Positions 32,444 to 42,172 of a stretch of 64,000 nucleotides of DNA are shown piece by piece. The stretch comes from JABDKJ01 sp964609215 (GTDB lineage Bacteria > Bacteroidota > Bacteroidia > Flavobacteriales_D > JABDKJ01). Where the stretch lies: NCBI GenBank assembly GCA_964609215.1, contig CAZSQZ010000008.1, forward strand, positions 62,001 to 126,000, given 5' to 3'. The position numbers were made by a program, and so were the translations under genes. Position 1 is the stretch's first letter. Each line of letters starts with the position of its first letter. Below the pieces are notes generated by a model that ran no database searches, was not told the origin of the DNA, and saw only the letters and a list, made by a program, of their open reading frames with translations.

Positions 32444-33325
32444 ATGAGCGTATTAGTAAATAAGGATTCTAAGATTATAGTTCAAGGAATAACAGGTAGT
32501 GAAGGTACTTTTCATGCTGGTCAAATGATTGAGTATGGAACCAATGTTGTTGGTGGAGTTACTCCAGGCAAAGGTGGGCAAACTCATTTGGATCGCCCTG
32601 TATTCAACACTGTTTCTGAAGCTGTAAAGAAAACGGGTGCAGATGTGACTATTATTTTTGTTCCACCTGCTTTCGCTGCGGATGCTATAATGGAGGCGGC
32701 AGATGCTGGCATCAAGGTTATTATTGCCATTACAGAGGGTATTCCTGTAGCAGATATGGTAAAGGTTAAGGCTTTCATTAGTGACAGAGATTGCACACTT
32801 ATTGGGCCTAATTGTCCGGGTGTTATTACCGCAGATGAAGCCAAGGTTGGAATTATGCCTGGTTTCATTTTTAAGAAAGGAAACATTGGAATCGTTTCTA
32901 AGTCGGGAACCTTAACCTATGAAGCAGCTGATCAAATTGTGAAAGCTGGAATGGGAATTACTACTGCTATTGGAATTGGTGGTGATCCAATCATTGGAAC
33001 AACAACGCTTGATGCGGTCAAATTATTCATGAATGATCCTGAAACAGAAGGCATCGTAATGATAGGTGAAATTGGAGGAGACTTAGAGGCCAAAGCTGCT
33101 AAATGGATTCAAAAGAATGGAACTAAGCCAGTTGTTGGATTCATTGCTGGAGTAACTGCTCCAAAGGGAAGAACCATGGGCCATGCCGGTGCAATTGTTT
33201 CTGGTGAAGATGAATCTGCTGAAGCGAAGAAAAAGATCCTGGCTGAATGTGGTATTCACGTTTCAGACTCTCCTGCTGATATTGGAGAAACTATGATTAA
33301 AGCTTTAAGCGCGGTAAGTGCTTAG
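32444..33325 (+). CDS. sucD: Succinate-CoA ligase (ADP-forming) subunit alpha
   Basis: A 293-residue TCA-cycle enzyme subunit that interconverts succinyl-CoA and succinate with nucleotide phosphorylation, acting with SucC. I chose the ATG at 32444 (MSVLVNKDSKIIVQGITGSE), preceded by AGGAA; the open frame begins 84 bp earlier but that part is not family-like. Signatures are the CoA-binding GVTPGKGG, GPNCPGVI, SKSGTLTYEAADQI and the active-site histidine in MGHAGAIVSG. sucC is not adjacent, which is common in this phylum. Confidence 0.96.
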   Translation: MSVLVNKDSKIIVQGITGSEGTFHAGQMIEYGTNVVGGVTPGKGGQTHLDRPVFNTVSEAVKKTGADVTIIFVPPAFAADAIMEAADAGIKVIIAITEGIPVADMVKVKAFISDRDCTLIGPNCPGVITADEAKVGIMPGFIFKKGNIGIVSKSGTLTYEAADQIVKAGMGITTAIGIGGDPIIGTTTLDAVKLFMNDPETEGIVMIGEIGGDLEAKAAKWIQKNGTKPVVGFIAGVTAPKGRTMGHAGAIVSGEDESAEAKKKILAECGIHVSDSPADIGETMIKALSAVSA

Positions 33326-33398
33326 AAAACTTGGTTGATGGTTGATTAATATTTGCAAACTATTAATTATGAACTCCGAATTATAAATAATTTATTCA

Positions 33399-34128
33399 TT
33401 AGTAAGCCACCAACAAAGCCACTCTTACACCTAAGTAAATAGCGGAAGAAGTCTTGTAAGTAGTCACTTGTGGAATGTCCTCAAATCCGTCATGCGCCAT
33501 TACATTGAAAAAACTATTGGGGATATTGGATTGAAATATTCCGTTGGTTCTGCTTTGCTTGGTTATATCTGAAAAACCTATTTGAAATTCACCAGAATAT
33601 GAAAGCTTGAGTTTTTCTGCAATGCTTGTTTCGAAACCAAAAGCGGAACCAAAACTTATATTGAATCTGCTAAAGTCATGGATCAAATTTTCATGATCAA
33701 TATTTTCTAAATCACCACTAAAATCAATAGTCTCTCTTGCTCTTATCAAATAATAGACATTCATGCCCATTTCAAAAAAGAAATTATTTGCTCCTTGAAA
33801 GCCCATATACAAAGGAAGCTCCAGGAAATTTAAACGGGTTTGTGAAGTGAAAGACCCATCATAACCATGCCAGAACTCAGCATATAAAGTCTTGCTCCAA
33901 ACCATTATAGTTCAGTCCTGTTCTATATCTAAAAATATCCCCCTCAAATACATGAGTTACTCCAACACTTGGGGCAGTCGAAAATTTATAGTGAATTCCT
34001 CTATGAGCGTCCAGTATATTGGTATTTAAAATCCAGGTATTATTTAAAGAAGCGCTCACTCCTACTCTACCTTGAGCAAAAGTATGGATTGAGAAAAAAA
34101 GAAATCTAAACAAAAAAAGGTGGTGCAT
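33399..34128 (-). pseudogene. Frameshifted outer-membrane beta-barrel protein, paralogue of the two upstream genes
   Basis: Two overlapping frames together make one barrel protein. The first (34128 to 33877) has a signal peptide (LFLFRFLFFSIHTFAQ) and GVSASLNNTWILNTNI, then stops in TGA just after NYNGLEQDF. The second (open to 33399) continues with YAEFWHGYDGSF, LNFLELPLYMGFQ and a terminal aromatic strand. Moving to the second frame requires a +1 shift near 33885-33890. Both halves align in order with the intact paralogues at 34189-34962 and 35042-35779. It is either a recent pseudogene or a sequencing error. Confidence 0.75.
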
Positions 34129-34188
34129 TCATTCGAAAATACGACCCAAATTGAAAATGGTTCTCCGATTTTCGTTGACTGGAAGAGT

Positions 34189-34962
34189 TTACAGTTTGTA
34201 ATACAATCCTACTTTCAAACCTGCATTTGCATTATTGCTGGACTCATAATCGTACTCTCCAAGATCCACAGCAATAGGACTATTATCAATAACTCCTAAA
34301 TGACTTGCTAAGCTATATGCTCCAACAGCATTTTGCGCTAATTCTTCTTCTGAATACATAACACTGGTGTCATTCAAACTATAGGAAAAATCCAGCCCTG
34401 CATTCAGAAATAATTTGTCTGATAAGCCAAAATCAAATCCCACTCCAAAGCCTAATGCAAGCACAAAATCAGAAAAATCATCACTCACACTTATTTCTCC
34501 ATTCGAAAAATTTATAGATCCATCTTCATTTAAATAATCCAATGTTTCACTTGCCGTATTCATAAAATTAAATTGAAGACCCGATTCGATATAAAGTCCC
34601 CAAAGTGTTTTAGTTCTAATATAAACAGGTATGGATGTATAATCAAGCTCTAATTCCAGGTTGTATCTTGCTGGAATTTCTATTGGACCAATGTTCTGAG
34701 TAAATTCACCATCCAAAATTTGCTTATACTTCAATACATTTAATCCGGTTGACAAACCAATTTTATCACCTAGCATTATCGTAGCTCCGAGTCCATACAT
34801 AGCTTGAAAAGTAGATTGGGACTCAATAAAATTGTCTGGGTCGTTTATATTTTTATTAATCACATAGGTGTTATACAAGCCTCCATTCAAGCCTAGTTTT
34901 ATTTGCCCTTTAAGACCTATAGTTAAAGAAAATACCAAACCAAGGAGAACAATTTTTTTCAT
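34189..34962 (-). CDS. Outer-membrane beta-barrel protein (tandem paralogue)
   Basis: A 257-residue exported protein with a signal peptide (MKKIVLLGLVFSLTIGLKGQ) and alternating strands typical of an OmpX/PorT-type small barrel (IKLGLNGGLYNTYVINKNIN, FGVGFDFGLSDKLFLNAGLD), ending in the aromatic strand GLKVGLYYKL. It is one of three tandem copies; identity with its neighbours is low but the strand pattern is the same. The function is not known. Confidence 0.7.
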   Translation of the reverse strand: MKKIVLLGLVFSLTIGLKGQIKLGLNGGLYNTYVINKNINDPDNFIESQSTFQAMYGLGATIMLGDKIGLSTGLNVLKYKQILDGEFTQNIGPIEIPARYNLELELDYTSIPVYIRTKTLWGLYIESGLQFNFMNTASETLDYLNEDGSINFSNGEISVSDDFSDFVLALGFGVGFDFGLSDKLFLNAGLDFSYSLNDTSVMYSEEELAQNAVGAYSLASHLGVIDNSPIAVDLGEYDYESSNNANAGLKVGLYYKL

Positions 34963-34984
34963 TTGAAATTTTAGTTTAAAATAA

Positions 34985-35016
34985 AAAATCCCACTTCAGT
35001 AATGAAGCAGGATTTT
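34985..35016 (-). terminator. Intrinsic terminator after the 35042 barrel gene
   Basis: Arms AAAATCCCACTTC and GAAGCAGGATTTT pair with two mismatches around a 6-base loop, and on the minus strand the hairpin is followed by a T-rich tract. It separates the barrel gene ending at 35042 from the next paralogue. Confidence 0.65.
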
Positions 35017-35041
35017 CAAATTCTTTAACAATCTTTAGTGC

Positions 35042-35779
35042 TTATCTGATAATATAGTTTATACCAATTTTCAATCCACCAAAAACAGTGTTTGTGCTTT
35101 CAAATACAATAGGATTATTGGAGTCATTGGTTAAATGACTTTGCACAGTATAAAAGCTTTCATCTGGATCGGTAGCCAGCTCAAGTTGGGTGTATTCCGT
35201 GCCAATATCTACAAAGCCATACCCTAAATTTAATCCCACACTTAAAATTAAAGCGTCACTTAAATCCGCATCTATTCCAAAGCCAACATTAGCAGCGACA
35301 TTAAACGTTCCAAAGTCATTGCTAAAATCCCTATCCTCATATTGCAGTTCTCCATCAAATGTGCTGGTCTCTGTTGCTTCATTAATAAATGAGAATAATG
35401 GGCCAAATTCAAAATAAGTACCCCCTTCGCTTTCAACTCTCAAAAGTAAGGGAACGTCAATTGCTTTTATAGTTGTTTGCCCGTCATACTGAAAAGTTTG
35501 GATAAATACTTCTTCACCTTCCCAGTTTTGAGAATAATTAGCCAATGCAAATCCGGTAGAAATACCCAATGTTTCACTAAATAAATAGGTCGCTTGCACA
35601 CCAAATGAAGGTGCAAAAGTTGCCGACTGATCTATTCTTGCCCCTGCATCAGAAACATTCTGATTTAAAAGCCAAGTATTATTTATGCTTGTATATAGTC
35701 CAACCTTTACCTGCCCAAACATTGCAGAACCGATAATGAGAAAACCTATAATAACTCCTATTTTTTTCATTCCTTCCAT
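35042..35779 (-). CDS. Outer-membrane beta-barrel protein (tandem paralogue)
   Basis: A 245-residue protein; an internal ATG at 35770 gives the more typical signal peptide MKKIGVIIGFLIIGSAMFGQ, so the true start may be three codons later. The mature region has SINNTWLLNQNVSDAGARID, FAPSFGVQATYLFSETLGIS and the terminal strand FGGLKIGINYIIR. It is divergent from fabG with about 50 bp between starts. No function can be assigned beyond a small outer-membrane barrel. Confidence 0.7.
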   Translation of the reverse strand: MEGMKKIGVIIGFLIIGSAMFGQVKVGLYTSINNTWLLNQNVSDAGARIDQSATFAPSFGVQATYLFSETLGISTGFALANYSQNWEGEEVFIQTFQYDGQTTIKAIDVPLLLRVESEGGTYFEFGPLFSFINEATETSTFDGELQYEDRDFSNDFGTFNVAANVGFGIDADLSDALILSVGLNLGYGFVDIGTEYTQLELATDPDESFYTVQSHLTNDSNNPIVFESTNTVFGGLKIGINYIIR

Positions 35780-35793
35780 GTGTATTAAGATTA

Positions 35794-35801
35794 TATATTT
35801 G
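35794..35801 (+). promoter_or_regulatory. Candidate -7 element of fabG
   Basis: TATATTTG is an exact TANNTTTG match 28 bp upstream of the fabG ATG. No clear -33 TTG was found at the expected distance. Confidence 0.35.
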
Positions 35802-35828
35802 CCGAAGTAATAGATTTATTAGGAGAAA

Positions 35829-36575
35829 ATGAAAATACTAGAGGGAAAAGTAGCGATTATAACTGGTGCTTCCAGGGGTATTGGTAGAGGAATAGCTGAG
35901 CTATTTGCAGAGCAAGGAGCAAATATTGCCTTTACTTATTTGTCTTCTGAGGAAAAAGCCAAGAAGCTTGAAGAAGAACTAAGTGCCTTAGGGGCAAATG
36001 CTAAGGGTTTTAAATCTGATGCTTCTAAATATGATATGGCGCATCAATTAGTAGATGATGTTTTATCGGAATTTGGTCAAATTGATATTGTTATCAATAA
36101 TGCTGGTATAACAAGAGATGGCCTACTAATGAGGATGACCGAAGAAAATTGGGATGAGGTAATGGAAACTAACCTAAAATCAATTTTCAATCTAACAAAA
36201 GCCGTTCAAAGGACTATGTTAAAGGCGAGATCTGGTTCTATTGTTAATCTTTCTAGTGTGGTTGGAGTTAAAGGAAATGCTGGGCAATCAAATTACGCAG
36301 CTTCTAAAGCAGGGATGCTAGGTTTTACTAAATCTATTGCACTGGAATTAGGTTCTAGAAACATTCGTTGTAATGCAATTGCTCCAGGATTTATTGAAAC
36401 AGAAATGACAGGTGCTTTGGATGAGAAAGTGGTTCAGGAATGGAGAGATGCAATTCCCTTAAAAAGAGGTGGAACACCGAAAGATGTTGCCAACTTGGCA
36501 TTGTTTCTGGCCTCCGATATGAGTTCTTATATCACTGGTCAAGTAATAAATGTTGATGGAGGCATGTTAACTTAA
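35829..36575 (+). CDS. fabG: 3-oxoacyl-ACP reductase FabG
   Basis: A 248-residue short-chain dehydrogenase that reduces 3-oxoacyl-ACP with NADPH in fatty-acid elongation. The cofactor motif is TGASRGIGRGIAELF, then NNAGITRDGLLMRM, the catalytic YAASK (with Ser and Asn in the expected positions) and RCNAIAPGFIETEMT. Length and terminal VINVDGGMLT are those of FabG. It is separated by 3 bp from the next gene, so the two are probably co-transcribed. Confidence 0.95.
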   Translation: MKILEGKVAIITGASRGIGRGIAELFAEQGANIAFTYLSSEEKAKKLEEELSALGANAKGFKSDASKYDMAHQLVDDVLSEFGQIDIVINNAGITRDGLLMRMTEENWDEVMETNLKSIFNLTKAVQRTMLKARSGSIVNLSSVVGVKGNAGQSNYAASKAGMLGFTKSIALELGSRNIRCNAIAPGFIETEMTGALDEKVVQEWRDAIPLKRGGTPKDVANLALFLASDMSSYITGQVINVDGGMLT

Positions 36576-36578
36576 GCA

Positions 36579-38660
36579 GTGAGTTTTATTACAGAATATC
36601 CCCTTTGGTTCGTTCTATTCTGCATTCTTGCGGGATTGGTATACGCTTTTGTTCTTTACAGAAAAGATGATGCATTTAGCGAAAAGAAAAGCTTAAAATG
36701 GCTCTTAAGTGCATTGCGATTCCTTTCTGTGACAGCCATTGCTTTTTTCCTGTTAGGCCCTTTGTTAAAGTCATTGGAAAAAACAGTAGAAAAACCAATT
36801 CTTGTTTTTGCTCAAGACAACTCTGAATCTATTGTTCTAAACAAAGATTCATCTTTTGTAAAGAATGAATACCTGAATGAATTCAATGCTTTACTATCGG
36901 ATTTTTCGGATGACTATGATGTTTTAAAATATTCATTCGGAGAAGAATTGGAAAAGGACGGAAGCATAAACTTTACTGATAAAATAACCGACATTTCTTT
37001 CCTTTTTGATGAGATTTATAATCGTTTCTCAAATAGAAACTTAGGTGCGGTTATTATTGGTACGGATGGAATATACAATCAAGGAACCAGCCCTGTTTAT
37101 CAATCTAAAAAATTAAATGTTCCTCTATACACCATTGCATTAGGAGACACCACAATTAAAAGAGATCTTGTACTGCAAGATGTCACTCATAATAGGTTGG
37201 CATACCTTGGAAATTCTTTTCCTCTAGAAGTGATCATTAAGGCCAATAGTTTAAAAGGAAAGAAATCTAAACTAAAAGTGAATCACGATGGCAAGCTTTT
37301 ATTTCAACAAGATATTTTAATTGACAAAGAGAATTTTATTAGCTCTGTTCCAGTTAAATTGGACGCAACTAAAACCGGAAAACAAAGGTACAGTATCAGC
37401 CTCTCACCTCTTGAAGGAGAGTTCATTAATCAAAACAACTATAAAACAATTTATATTGATGTTCTAGATAGCAGACAAAAGGTTCTTCTTCTCTCAGATG
37501 TTCCACATCCAGATATTGCTGCAATTCAATCGAGTATAGCAAATAATAGTAATTATGAAGTGGAGCTAAGTTCTGCACGAGATTTTAAAGGAAATATTAG
37601 AGATTATCAACTTTTAATTCTCCATCAATTACCATCCAAGAGAAATCGAATTGATAATATTCTAGCCGAATCTGAAACTGCTAAAATTCCCAGGCTTTTT
37701 GTTCTAGGGCAAACAACAGACTATAACGCATTAAAGCAAAAGAATTTGGGCTTCACTTTAGAGAAATTTAATCGTACCTCTAATGAAGTGAAAGGTGGTT
37801 ACAATAAGAATTTTTCTCTTTTTAAATTGGGTGATAATATTGAAAGGAAACTCTCTAAATTCCCACCTCTTACTGCTCCTTTCGGAACGTTTAAGACTGG
37901 AGGAAATGCAGAAAATTTATTCTATCAAAAAATTGGTCAGGTAAATACTGAGGACCCCCTATTTGTTTTCACAGAAACCAACGAACTGAAGAATGGTTTT
38001 GTTGTTGGTGAAGGTTTTTGGAAATGGAGACTTTTCGATTATTTAGAAAATGGAGATCATAGATTTTCCGATAATATTTTGCAAAAGACCGTTCAGTACC
38101 TTTCAGCTAGAAAAGACAAGCGTCTATTCAGGGTTTATGGAAAGAATGAGTTTAAAGAAAATGAGGTCATTTTAATGGATGCAGAGCTTTACAATGAAAG
38201 TTATGAGGCTATCAATGAACCAGATGTTGAAATTACCTTTAAAAATGAAAACGATGCCACATTTGATTTTACATTTAGTAAAACAGAAAATGGATATCGA
38301 TTAAATGCTGGAACTTTGCCAGCAGGAGAATATAGTTATGTCGCTTCAACAGAAATTAATAATCAAGTACAAAGTAGTACTGGGAGATTATCAGTAACCG
38401 AAGTACTGGCTGAGGTGTCTAATACTACCGCAAATCATCAATTGCTCTACAACCTTTCCAGTAATAGTAATGGAAAAATGTACTATCCTAATCAATTGAG
38501 TGATTTAAAAAAGGATCTTATTGCCAAGGAAGAAATAGTACCTGTCTCCTACTCCAGACAATCTCTTTCAGAGTTAATCAACTTGAAATGGCCATTCTTC
38601 ATCATTCTCTTTTTGTTGGCAATAGAATGGTTTGTAAGAAAAAGACAAGGAGCATATTGA
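36579..38660 (+). CDS. Large membrane protein with VWA-like region
   Basis: A 693-residue protein from a GTG start 3 bp after fabG. Two N-terminal membrane helices (LWFVLFCILAGLVYAFVLYR and LLSALRFLSVTAIAFFLLGP) are followed by a domain resembling a degenerate von Willebrand A fold (PILVFAQDNSES, LGAVIIGTDGIYNQG), then beta-sandwich regions, and a C-terminal helix (WPFFIILFLLAIEWFVRKR). This matches the BatA-like or uncharacterised VWA membrane proteins common in Bacteroidota. The canonical MIDAS DxSxS appears as DNSES. Its role is unknown. Confidence 0.7.
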   Translation: MSFITEYPLWFVLFCILAGLVYAFVLYRKDDAFSEKKSLKWLLSALRFLSVTAIAFFLLGPLLKSLEKTVEKPILVFAQDNSESIVLNKDSSFVKNEYLNEFNALLSDFSDDYDVLKYSFGEELEKDGSINFTDKITDISFLFDEIYNRFSNRNLGAVIIGTDGIYNQGTSPVYQSKKLNVPLYTIALGDTTIKRDLVLQDVTHNRLAYLGNSFPLEVIIKANSLKGKKSKLKVNHDGKLLFQQDILIDKENFISSVPVKLDATKTGKQRYSISLSPLEGEFINQNNYKTIYIDVLDSRQKVLLLSDVPHPDIAAIQSSIANNSNYEVELSSARDFKGNIRDYQLLILHQLPSKRNRIDNILAESETAKIPRLFVLGQTTDYNALKQKNLGFTLEKFNRTSNEVKGGYNKNFSLFKLGDNIERKLSKFPPLTAPFGTFKTGGNAENLFYQKIGQVNTEDPLFVFTETNELKNGFVVGEGFWKWRLFDYLENGDHRFSDNILQKTVQYLSARKDKRLFRVYGKNEFKENEVILMDAELYNESYEAINEPDVEITFKNENDATFDFTFSKTENGYRLNAGTLPAGEYSYVASTEINNQVQSSTGRLSVTEVLAEVSNTTANHQLLYNLSSNSNGKMYYPNQLSDLKKDLIAKEEIVPVSYSRQSLSELINLKWPFFIILFLLAIEWFVRKRQGAY

Positions 38661-38801
38661 GTTGATGATTAATTGTTGATAGTTGCCGATTGTAATTGAT
38701 AATTGTAATCGGTGAAATCCTGAGGCTGGGTTATCGAGCAATGTCGAGATACTCGAAGGGTGATTTCGATTCTCATTTCAATTCTGATTCAAAGAAGATT
38801 A

Positions 38802-38809
38802 TACCTTTG
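38802..38809 (+). promoter_or_regulatory. Candidate -7 element of the prohibitin gene
   Basis: TACCTTTG matches TANNTTTG exactly, 25 bp before the ATG. The preceding gap (38661-38801) also holds an imperfect dyad CCGATTGTAATT/AATTGTAATCGG (about 38688-38713). Confidence 0.35.
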
Positions 38810-38834
38810 CCTAATAACCTATTAAAATATTATA

Positions 38835-39683
38835 ATGAACACTTTTAACTCTAATAGCAATGCCAACCCTTTGGGCAATTTCAAAGGTCTATATGTACTA
38901 ATAGCTATAGCTGTTCTGGCCATACTACTCTTTTCTAAAACTTTTGTAAAAATTGATGCTGGTCATGCAGGGTTGGTTTACCATACTTTTGGTGATGGTA
39001 TAGACGTGAATGATCCGCCTTTAACCCAAGGACTGCAATTTATTGCACCATGGAACGATGTTATTGACTATGAAGTTAGAAGACAAGAGGTAAATCCTCA
39101 AATGACTGTACTTTCTTCTAATCTATTGGATATTGATCTTGATGTTTCTGTTTTTGTCACTCCTGTATTATCCGATTTAGGAAACTTGGAATTACAATGG
39201 GGACGAGGGTATATGGATAAGACCGTAATGCCTGCTATTCGTTCGGTTACAAGAGAAGTAATGGGGAAATATTTACCAGAAGAAATAAACACTACAAAAA
39301 GAGAACAGATTGAATTGGAAATTGAAAAAGTCTTAAGAAATAAACTAGCAGCTAACTATGTAAATCTTGAAGATTTTTTGATCAGAAATATTCAACTCCC
39401 ACAAAACTTAAGAGAATCTATTGAAAAGAAATTGCAGCAAGAACAGGAATCTCTAGAGTATGAATTCAGAATTCAAAAGGCTACAAAAGAAGCGGAGAGA
39501 AAAAGAATTGAAGCCCAGGGTATTCAAGACTTTCAAAACATTGTCGCGAAGAGTATTACTCCGCAACTCTTAAAATGGAAAGGTATTGAAGCTACAGAGA
39601 CTTTATCCCAATCTGAAAATTCTAAAGTTGTAGTTATTGGTTCAGGAAGCGATGGCTTGCCTTTAATACTTGGAGGAAACTAA
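38835..39683 (+). CDS. Prohibitin/SPFH (band 7) family membrane protein
   Basis: A 282-residue protein with one N-terminal membrane helix (LYVLIAIAVLAILLFSKTFV), an SPFH domain (VKIDAGHAGLVYHTFGDGID through NVISTRDVLL-like positions) and a helical C-terminus with the repeated EAERKRIEAQGIQDFQ pattern. It is predicted to form membrane-associated oligomeric rings that organise microdomains or protect membrane proteases. The C-terminal SGSDGLPLILGGN is typical of bacterial prohibitins. Confidence 0.9.
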   Translation: MNTFNSNSNANPLGNFKGLYVLIAIAVLAILLFSKTFVKIDAGHAGLVYHTFGDGIDVNDPPLTQGLQFIAPWNDVIDYEVRRQEVNPQMTVLSSNLLDIDLDVSVFVTPVLSDLGNLELQWGRGYMDKTVMPAIRSVTREVMGKYLPEEINTTKREQIELEIEKVLRNKLAANYVNLEDFLIRNIQLPQNLRESIEKKLQQEQESLEYEFRIQKATKEAERKRIEAQGIQDFQNIVAKSITPQLLKWKGIEATETLSQSENSKVVVIGSGSDGLPLILGGN

Positions 39684-39730
39684 GAGATATAGCAGATTCT
39701 CTCATATATATTATTGCCATTCTTGGCGGT

Positions 39731-40462
39731 TTGTTCGCAGGTTTTATCAATACCCTTGCGGGTAATGGAAGCGCAATAACCTTAAGCATTCTTACGGAGT
39801 TAATAGGTCTCCCTGGGAATATTGCAAATGGAACCAATCGAGTTGGAATAATGGCTCAAGGAATTTCTTCCAGTATTCGCTTTTATCAAAATAAGAAATT
39901 GAATAAAAGTGTTAAGTTCTATTATATTCTTCTCATTTTCATTGGTGCGGTTCTAGGAATTTATACGGCTACTCAGGTAAGTAATGAGCAATTTAAAGAA
40001 GTCTTTAAGTTTCTCATTATTGTTATGCTCTTTGTCATTATCATCAAACCCAAACGTTGGATAAAAGAAAGTGATCTCAATTATAAAATACACCCTCTTT
40101 TAGCTATTGTACTCCTTATTCCATTAGGTTTTTATGGAGGTTTCATTCAAATGGGAATGGGTGTTTTTCTATTAATTGTTCTGGTCTTGATAGGCCGCTT
40201 GAATATAATGGACGCCAATATAATTAAGGTATTAGCAGTTTCTCTGTATACCATAATTGCTATAGGAATATTTGCATATAAAGGAATGATTGATTGGAAA
40301 ATTGGAGGCATTATTGCTATTGGGCAATTTACAGGGGGATGGTTAGGTGCTGAGTTTGGTTCTAAATGGAAGCACGCAGATCGCTTCTCTTATTGGCTTT
40401 TGGTATGCATTGTTTCCTTTGTATCCATAAGATTGCTATATCAATCCTTTGCGCCTGCATAA
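39731..40462 (+). CDS. TSUP (TauE/SafE) family membrane transporter
   Basis: A protein of at least 243 residues with about seven to eight membrane helices and the family repeat GLFAGFINTLAGNGSAITLS near the N-terminus and GGFIQMGMGVFLLIVL in the second half. TSUP members export or import sulfite, sulfoacetate and other organosulfur or small anions; the substrate is open. The start is uncertain: TTG at 39731 is given, but the first helix continues upstream in frame (IYIIAILGGLF) without an ATG, so translation may begin at a non-standard codon between 39684 and 39731. Confidence 0.8.
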   Translation: MFAGFINTLAGNGSAITLSILTELIGLPGNIANGTNRVGIMAQGISSSIRFYQNKKLNKSVKFYYILLIFIGAVLGIYTATQVSNEQFKEVFKFLIIVMLFVIIIKPKRWIKESDLNYKIHPLLAIVLLIPLGFYGGFIQMGMGVFLLIVLVLIGRLNIMDANIIKVLAVSLYTIIAIGIFAYKGMIDWKIGGIIAIGQFTGGWLGAEFGSKWKHADRFSYWLLVCIVSFVSIRLLYQSFAPA

Positions 40463-40506
40463 AATTTTATTTGAATTGTTTAATTTCAACGCTGAATTTT
40501 TGAATT

Positions 40507-41217
40507 ATGGGAAGAGCATTTGAATTTCGAAAGGCAAGAAAAATGAAAAGGTGGTCTGCTATGGCCAAAACCTTTACGAGAATAGGAAAGGATATTGTAA
40601 TGGCTGTAAAAGCTGGAGGTCCCGATCCTGAAAATAATGCGCGCCTTAGAGCAATTATTCAAAACGCAAAAGCAGCAAATATGCCTAAGGACAATGTCAT
40701 GCGTGCGATCAAAAAAGCCTCTGACAAGGATACTTCAGATTACAAAGAAGTTGTTTTCGAAGGCTATGCTCCTCATGGTATTGCCATCCTAGTAGAATGT
40801 GCAACAGATAATAATAATAGAACAGTGGCCAACGTAAGAAGTTATTTCAACAAGTGCAATGGCAACTTAGGAACCTCTGGATCTGTAGAGTTTATGTTTG
40901 ATCGAAAATGTCATTTCAAAATTCCAAAGGGTGATTTGGATTTAGAAGAATTAGAACTGGAATTTATAGATTATGGAGCAGAGGAGGTTTTTGAGGATGA
41001 GGAAGACACAATAATGATCTATGGCGATTTTCCCAATTTTGGTTCTATTCAAAAAGCCATCGAAGACAAGGGCATTGAAATTATAAGTTCAGACTTTGAG
41101 CGCATCCCGCAGCAAACAAAGGAATTGGGAGAAGAGCAAGAAGCTGAAGTTCAAAAGCTTTTAGAAAAGTTTGAAGATGATGATGATGTCCAGAATGTTT
41201 ATCATACAATGGTATAA
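40507..41217 (+). CDS. YebC/PmpR-family protein
   Basis: A 236-residue protein of the YebC family, proteins that act in translation of proline-rich stretches or as DNA-binding regulators. The N-terminal domain is MGRAFEFRKARKMKRWSAMA, the variant used by Bacteroidota instead of AGHSKWANIK. Further motifs are PENNARLRAIIQNAKAANMP, VECATDNNNRTVANVRSYFN and the acidic C-terminus DDDDVQNVYHTMV. Its stop overlaps the next start by one base (TAATG). Confidence 0.93.
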   Translation: MGRAFEFRKARKMKRWSAMAKTFTRIGKDIVMAVKAGGPDPENNARLRAIIQNAKAANMPKDNVMRAIKKASDKDTSDYKEVVFEGYAPHGIAILVECATDNNNRTVANVRSYFNKCNGNLGTSGSVEFMFDRKCHFKIPKGDLDLEELELEFIDYGAEEVFEDEEDTIMIYGDFPNFGSIQKAIEDKGIEIISSDFERIPQQTKELGEEQEAEVQKLLEKFEDDDDVQNVYHTMV

Positions 41218-41987
41218 TGGAACTGATAAATTTCGAAATAGAAAAAGGAGTTGGGCTAATTGCCTTAAATAGACCAGATGTTTTAAACTCCTTCAATTTA
41301 GCAATGGCCAAGGAATTGCAAGATGCATTAGACACCTGCAGAGATTCAAATGAAGTCAGGGCAGTTTATCTTACAGGTGAAGGAAGGGCTTTTTGCGCAG
41401 GTCAAGACTTGGAAGAAGCTACTAATAGTGGTTTTCCCATAGAGCATTTTGTAGTAAATACCTACAATCCTATTGTCAGAAAGATTCGGGAAATAGAAAA
41501 ACCCGTTGTTTGTGGAGTAAATGGTGTTGCTGCAGGTGCAGGCGCAAATATTGCTATTGCTTGCGATATTACATTTGCTGTAGAGTCTTCAAAGTTTATT
41601 CAATCCTTTAGTAATATTGGTTTAATACCGGATAGCGGAGGCACTTATACCCTTCCAAGACTGGTTGGCAGGCAAAGAGCTTCAGCAATGATGTTTCTTG
41701 GAAGCAAAGTAATGGCTAAAGAAGCAGAAGAGATAGGTATGATCTTTAAATGCGTTCCTGATGATGGCTTAGATGAAGCCATTTCCGTTGCAGAAATACT
41801 TGCTCAAAGACCTACTAAAGGAATTGGTTTGACCAAAAGACTGCTCAATCACGCATTTGATAATGATCTAAATGCACAGCTTGAAATGGAAAAAGTATTA
41901 CAAGCTGAATCTGCAAATTCTCATGATTATAATGAAGGTGTTGCTGCATTCTTGGAGAAAAGAAAACCTCAATATACAGGACAATAG
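41217..41987 (+). CDS. Enoyl-CoA hydratase/isomerase (PaaG-like)
   Basis: A 256-residue crotonase-fold enzyme. The oxyanion-hole segments are GRAFCAGQDLEEAT and VNGVAAGAGANIAIACDITF; IGLIPDSGGTYTLPRLVG places a Asp rather than Glu in the second catalytic position, as in PaaG (1,2-epoxyphenylacetyl-CoA isomerase). No other phenylacetate genes are nearby, so PaaG function in phenylacetate breakdown is not established; a role in fatty-acid oxidation is possible. It overlaps yebC by one base. Confidence 0.85.
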   Translation: MELINFEIEKGVGLIALNRPDVLNSFNLAMAKELQDALDTCRDSNEVRAVYLTGEGRAFCAGQDLEEATNSGFPIEHFVVNTYNPIVRKIREIEKPVVCGVNGVAAGAGANIAIACDITFAVESSKFIQSFSNIGLIPDSGGTYTLPRLVGRQRASAMMFLGSKVMAKEAEEIGMIFKCVPDDGLDEAISVAEILAQRPTKGIGLTKRLLNHAFDNDLNAQLEMEKVLQAESANSHDYNEGVAAFLEKRKPQYTGQ

Positions 41988-42172
41988 ATTCATTGGTTTT
42001 TCATTTTATTATTTCCAAGGACAGTACTTTTTGTAAATAGTAATGCTTGACAGTTAATTTATCTCATTAATAAAGTTCAGCAAATACCCTACTGAAAAGT
42101 ATCTGCGTTCAAATTTCTTGTTATCATTGCGTAGAATGCCTTATCCTAAAATGCACATTTTCGAATAGCATT

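Noticed and set aside
41217..41987. Part of a phenylacetate degradation cluster
   Set aside because: The enzyme is PaaG-like but no other paa genes are present around it.
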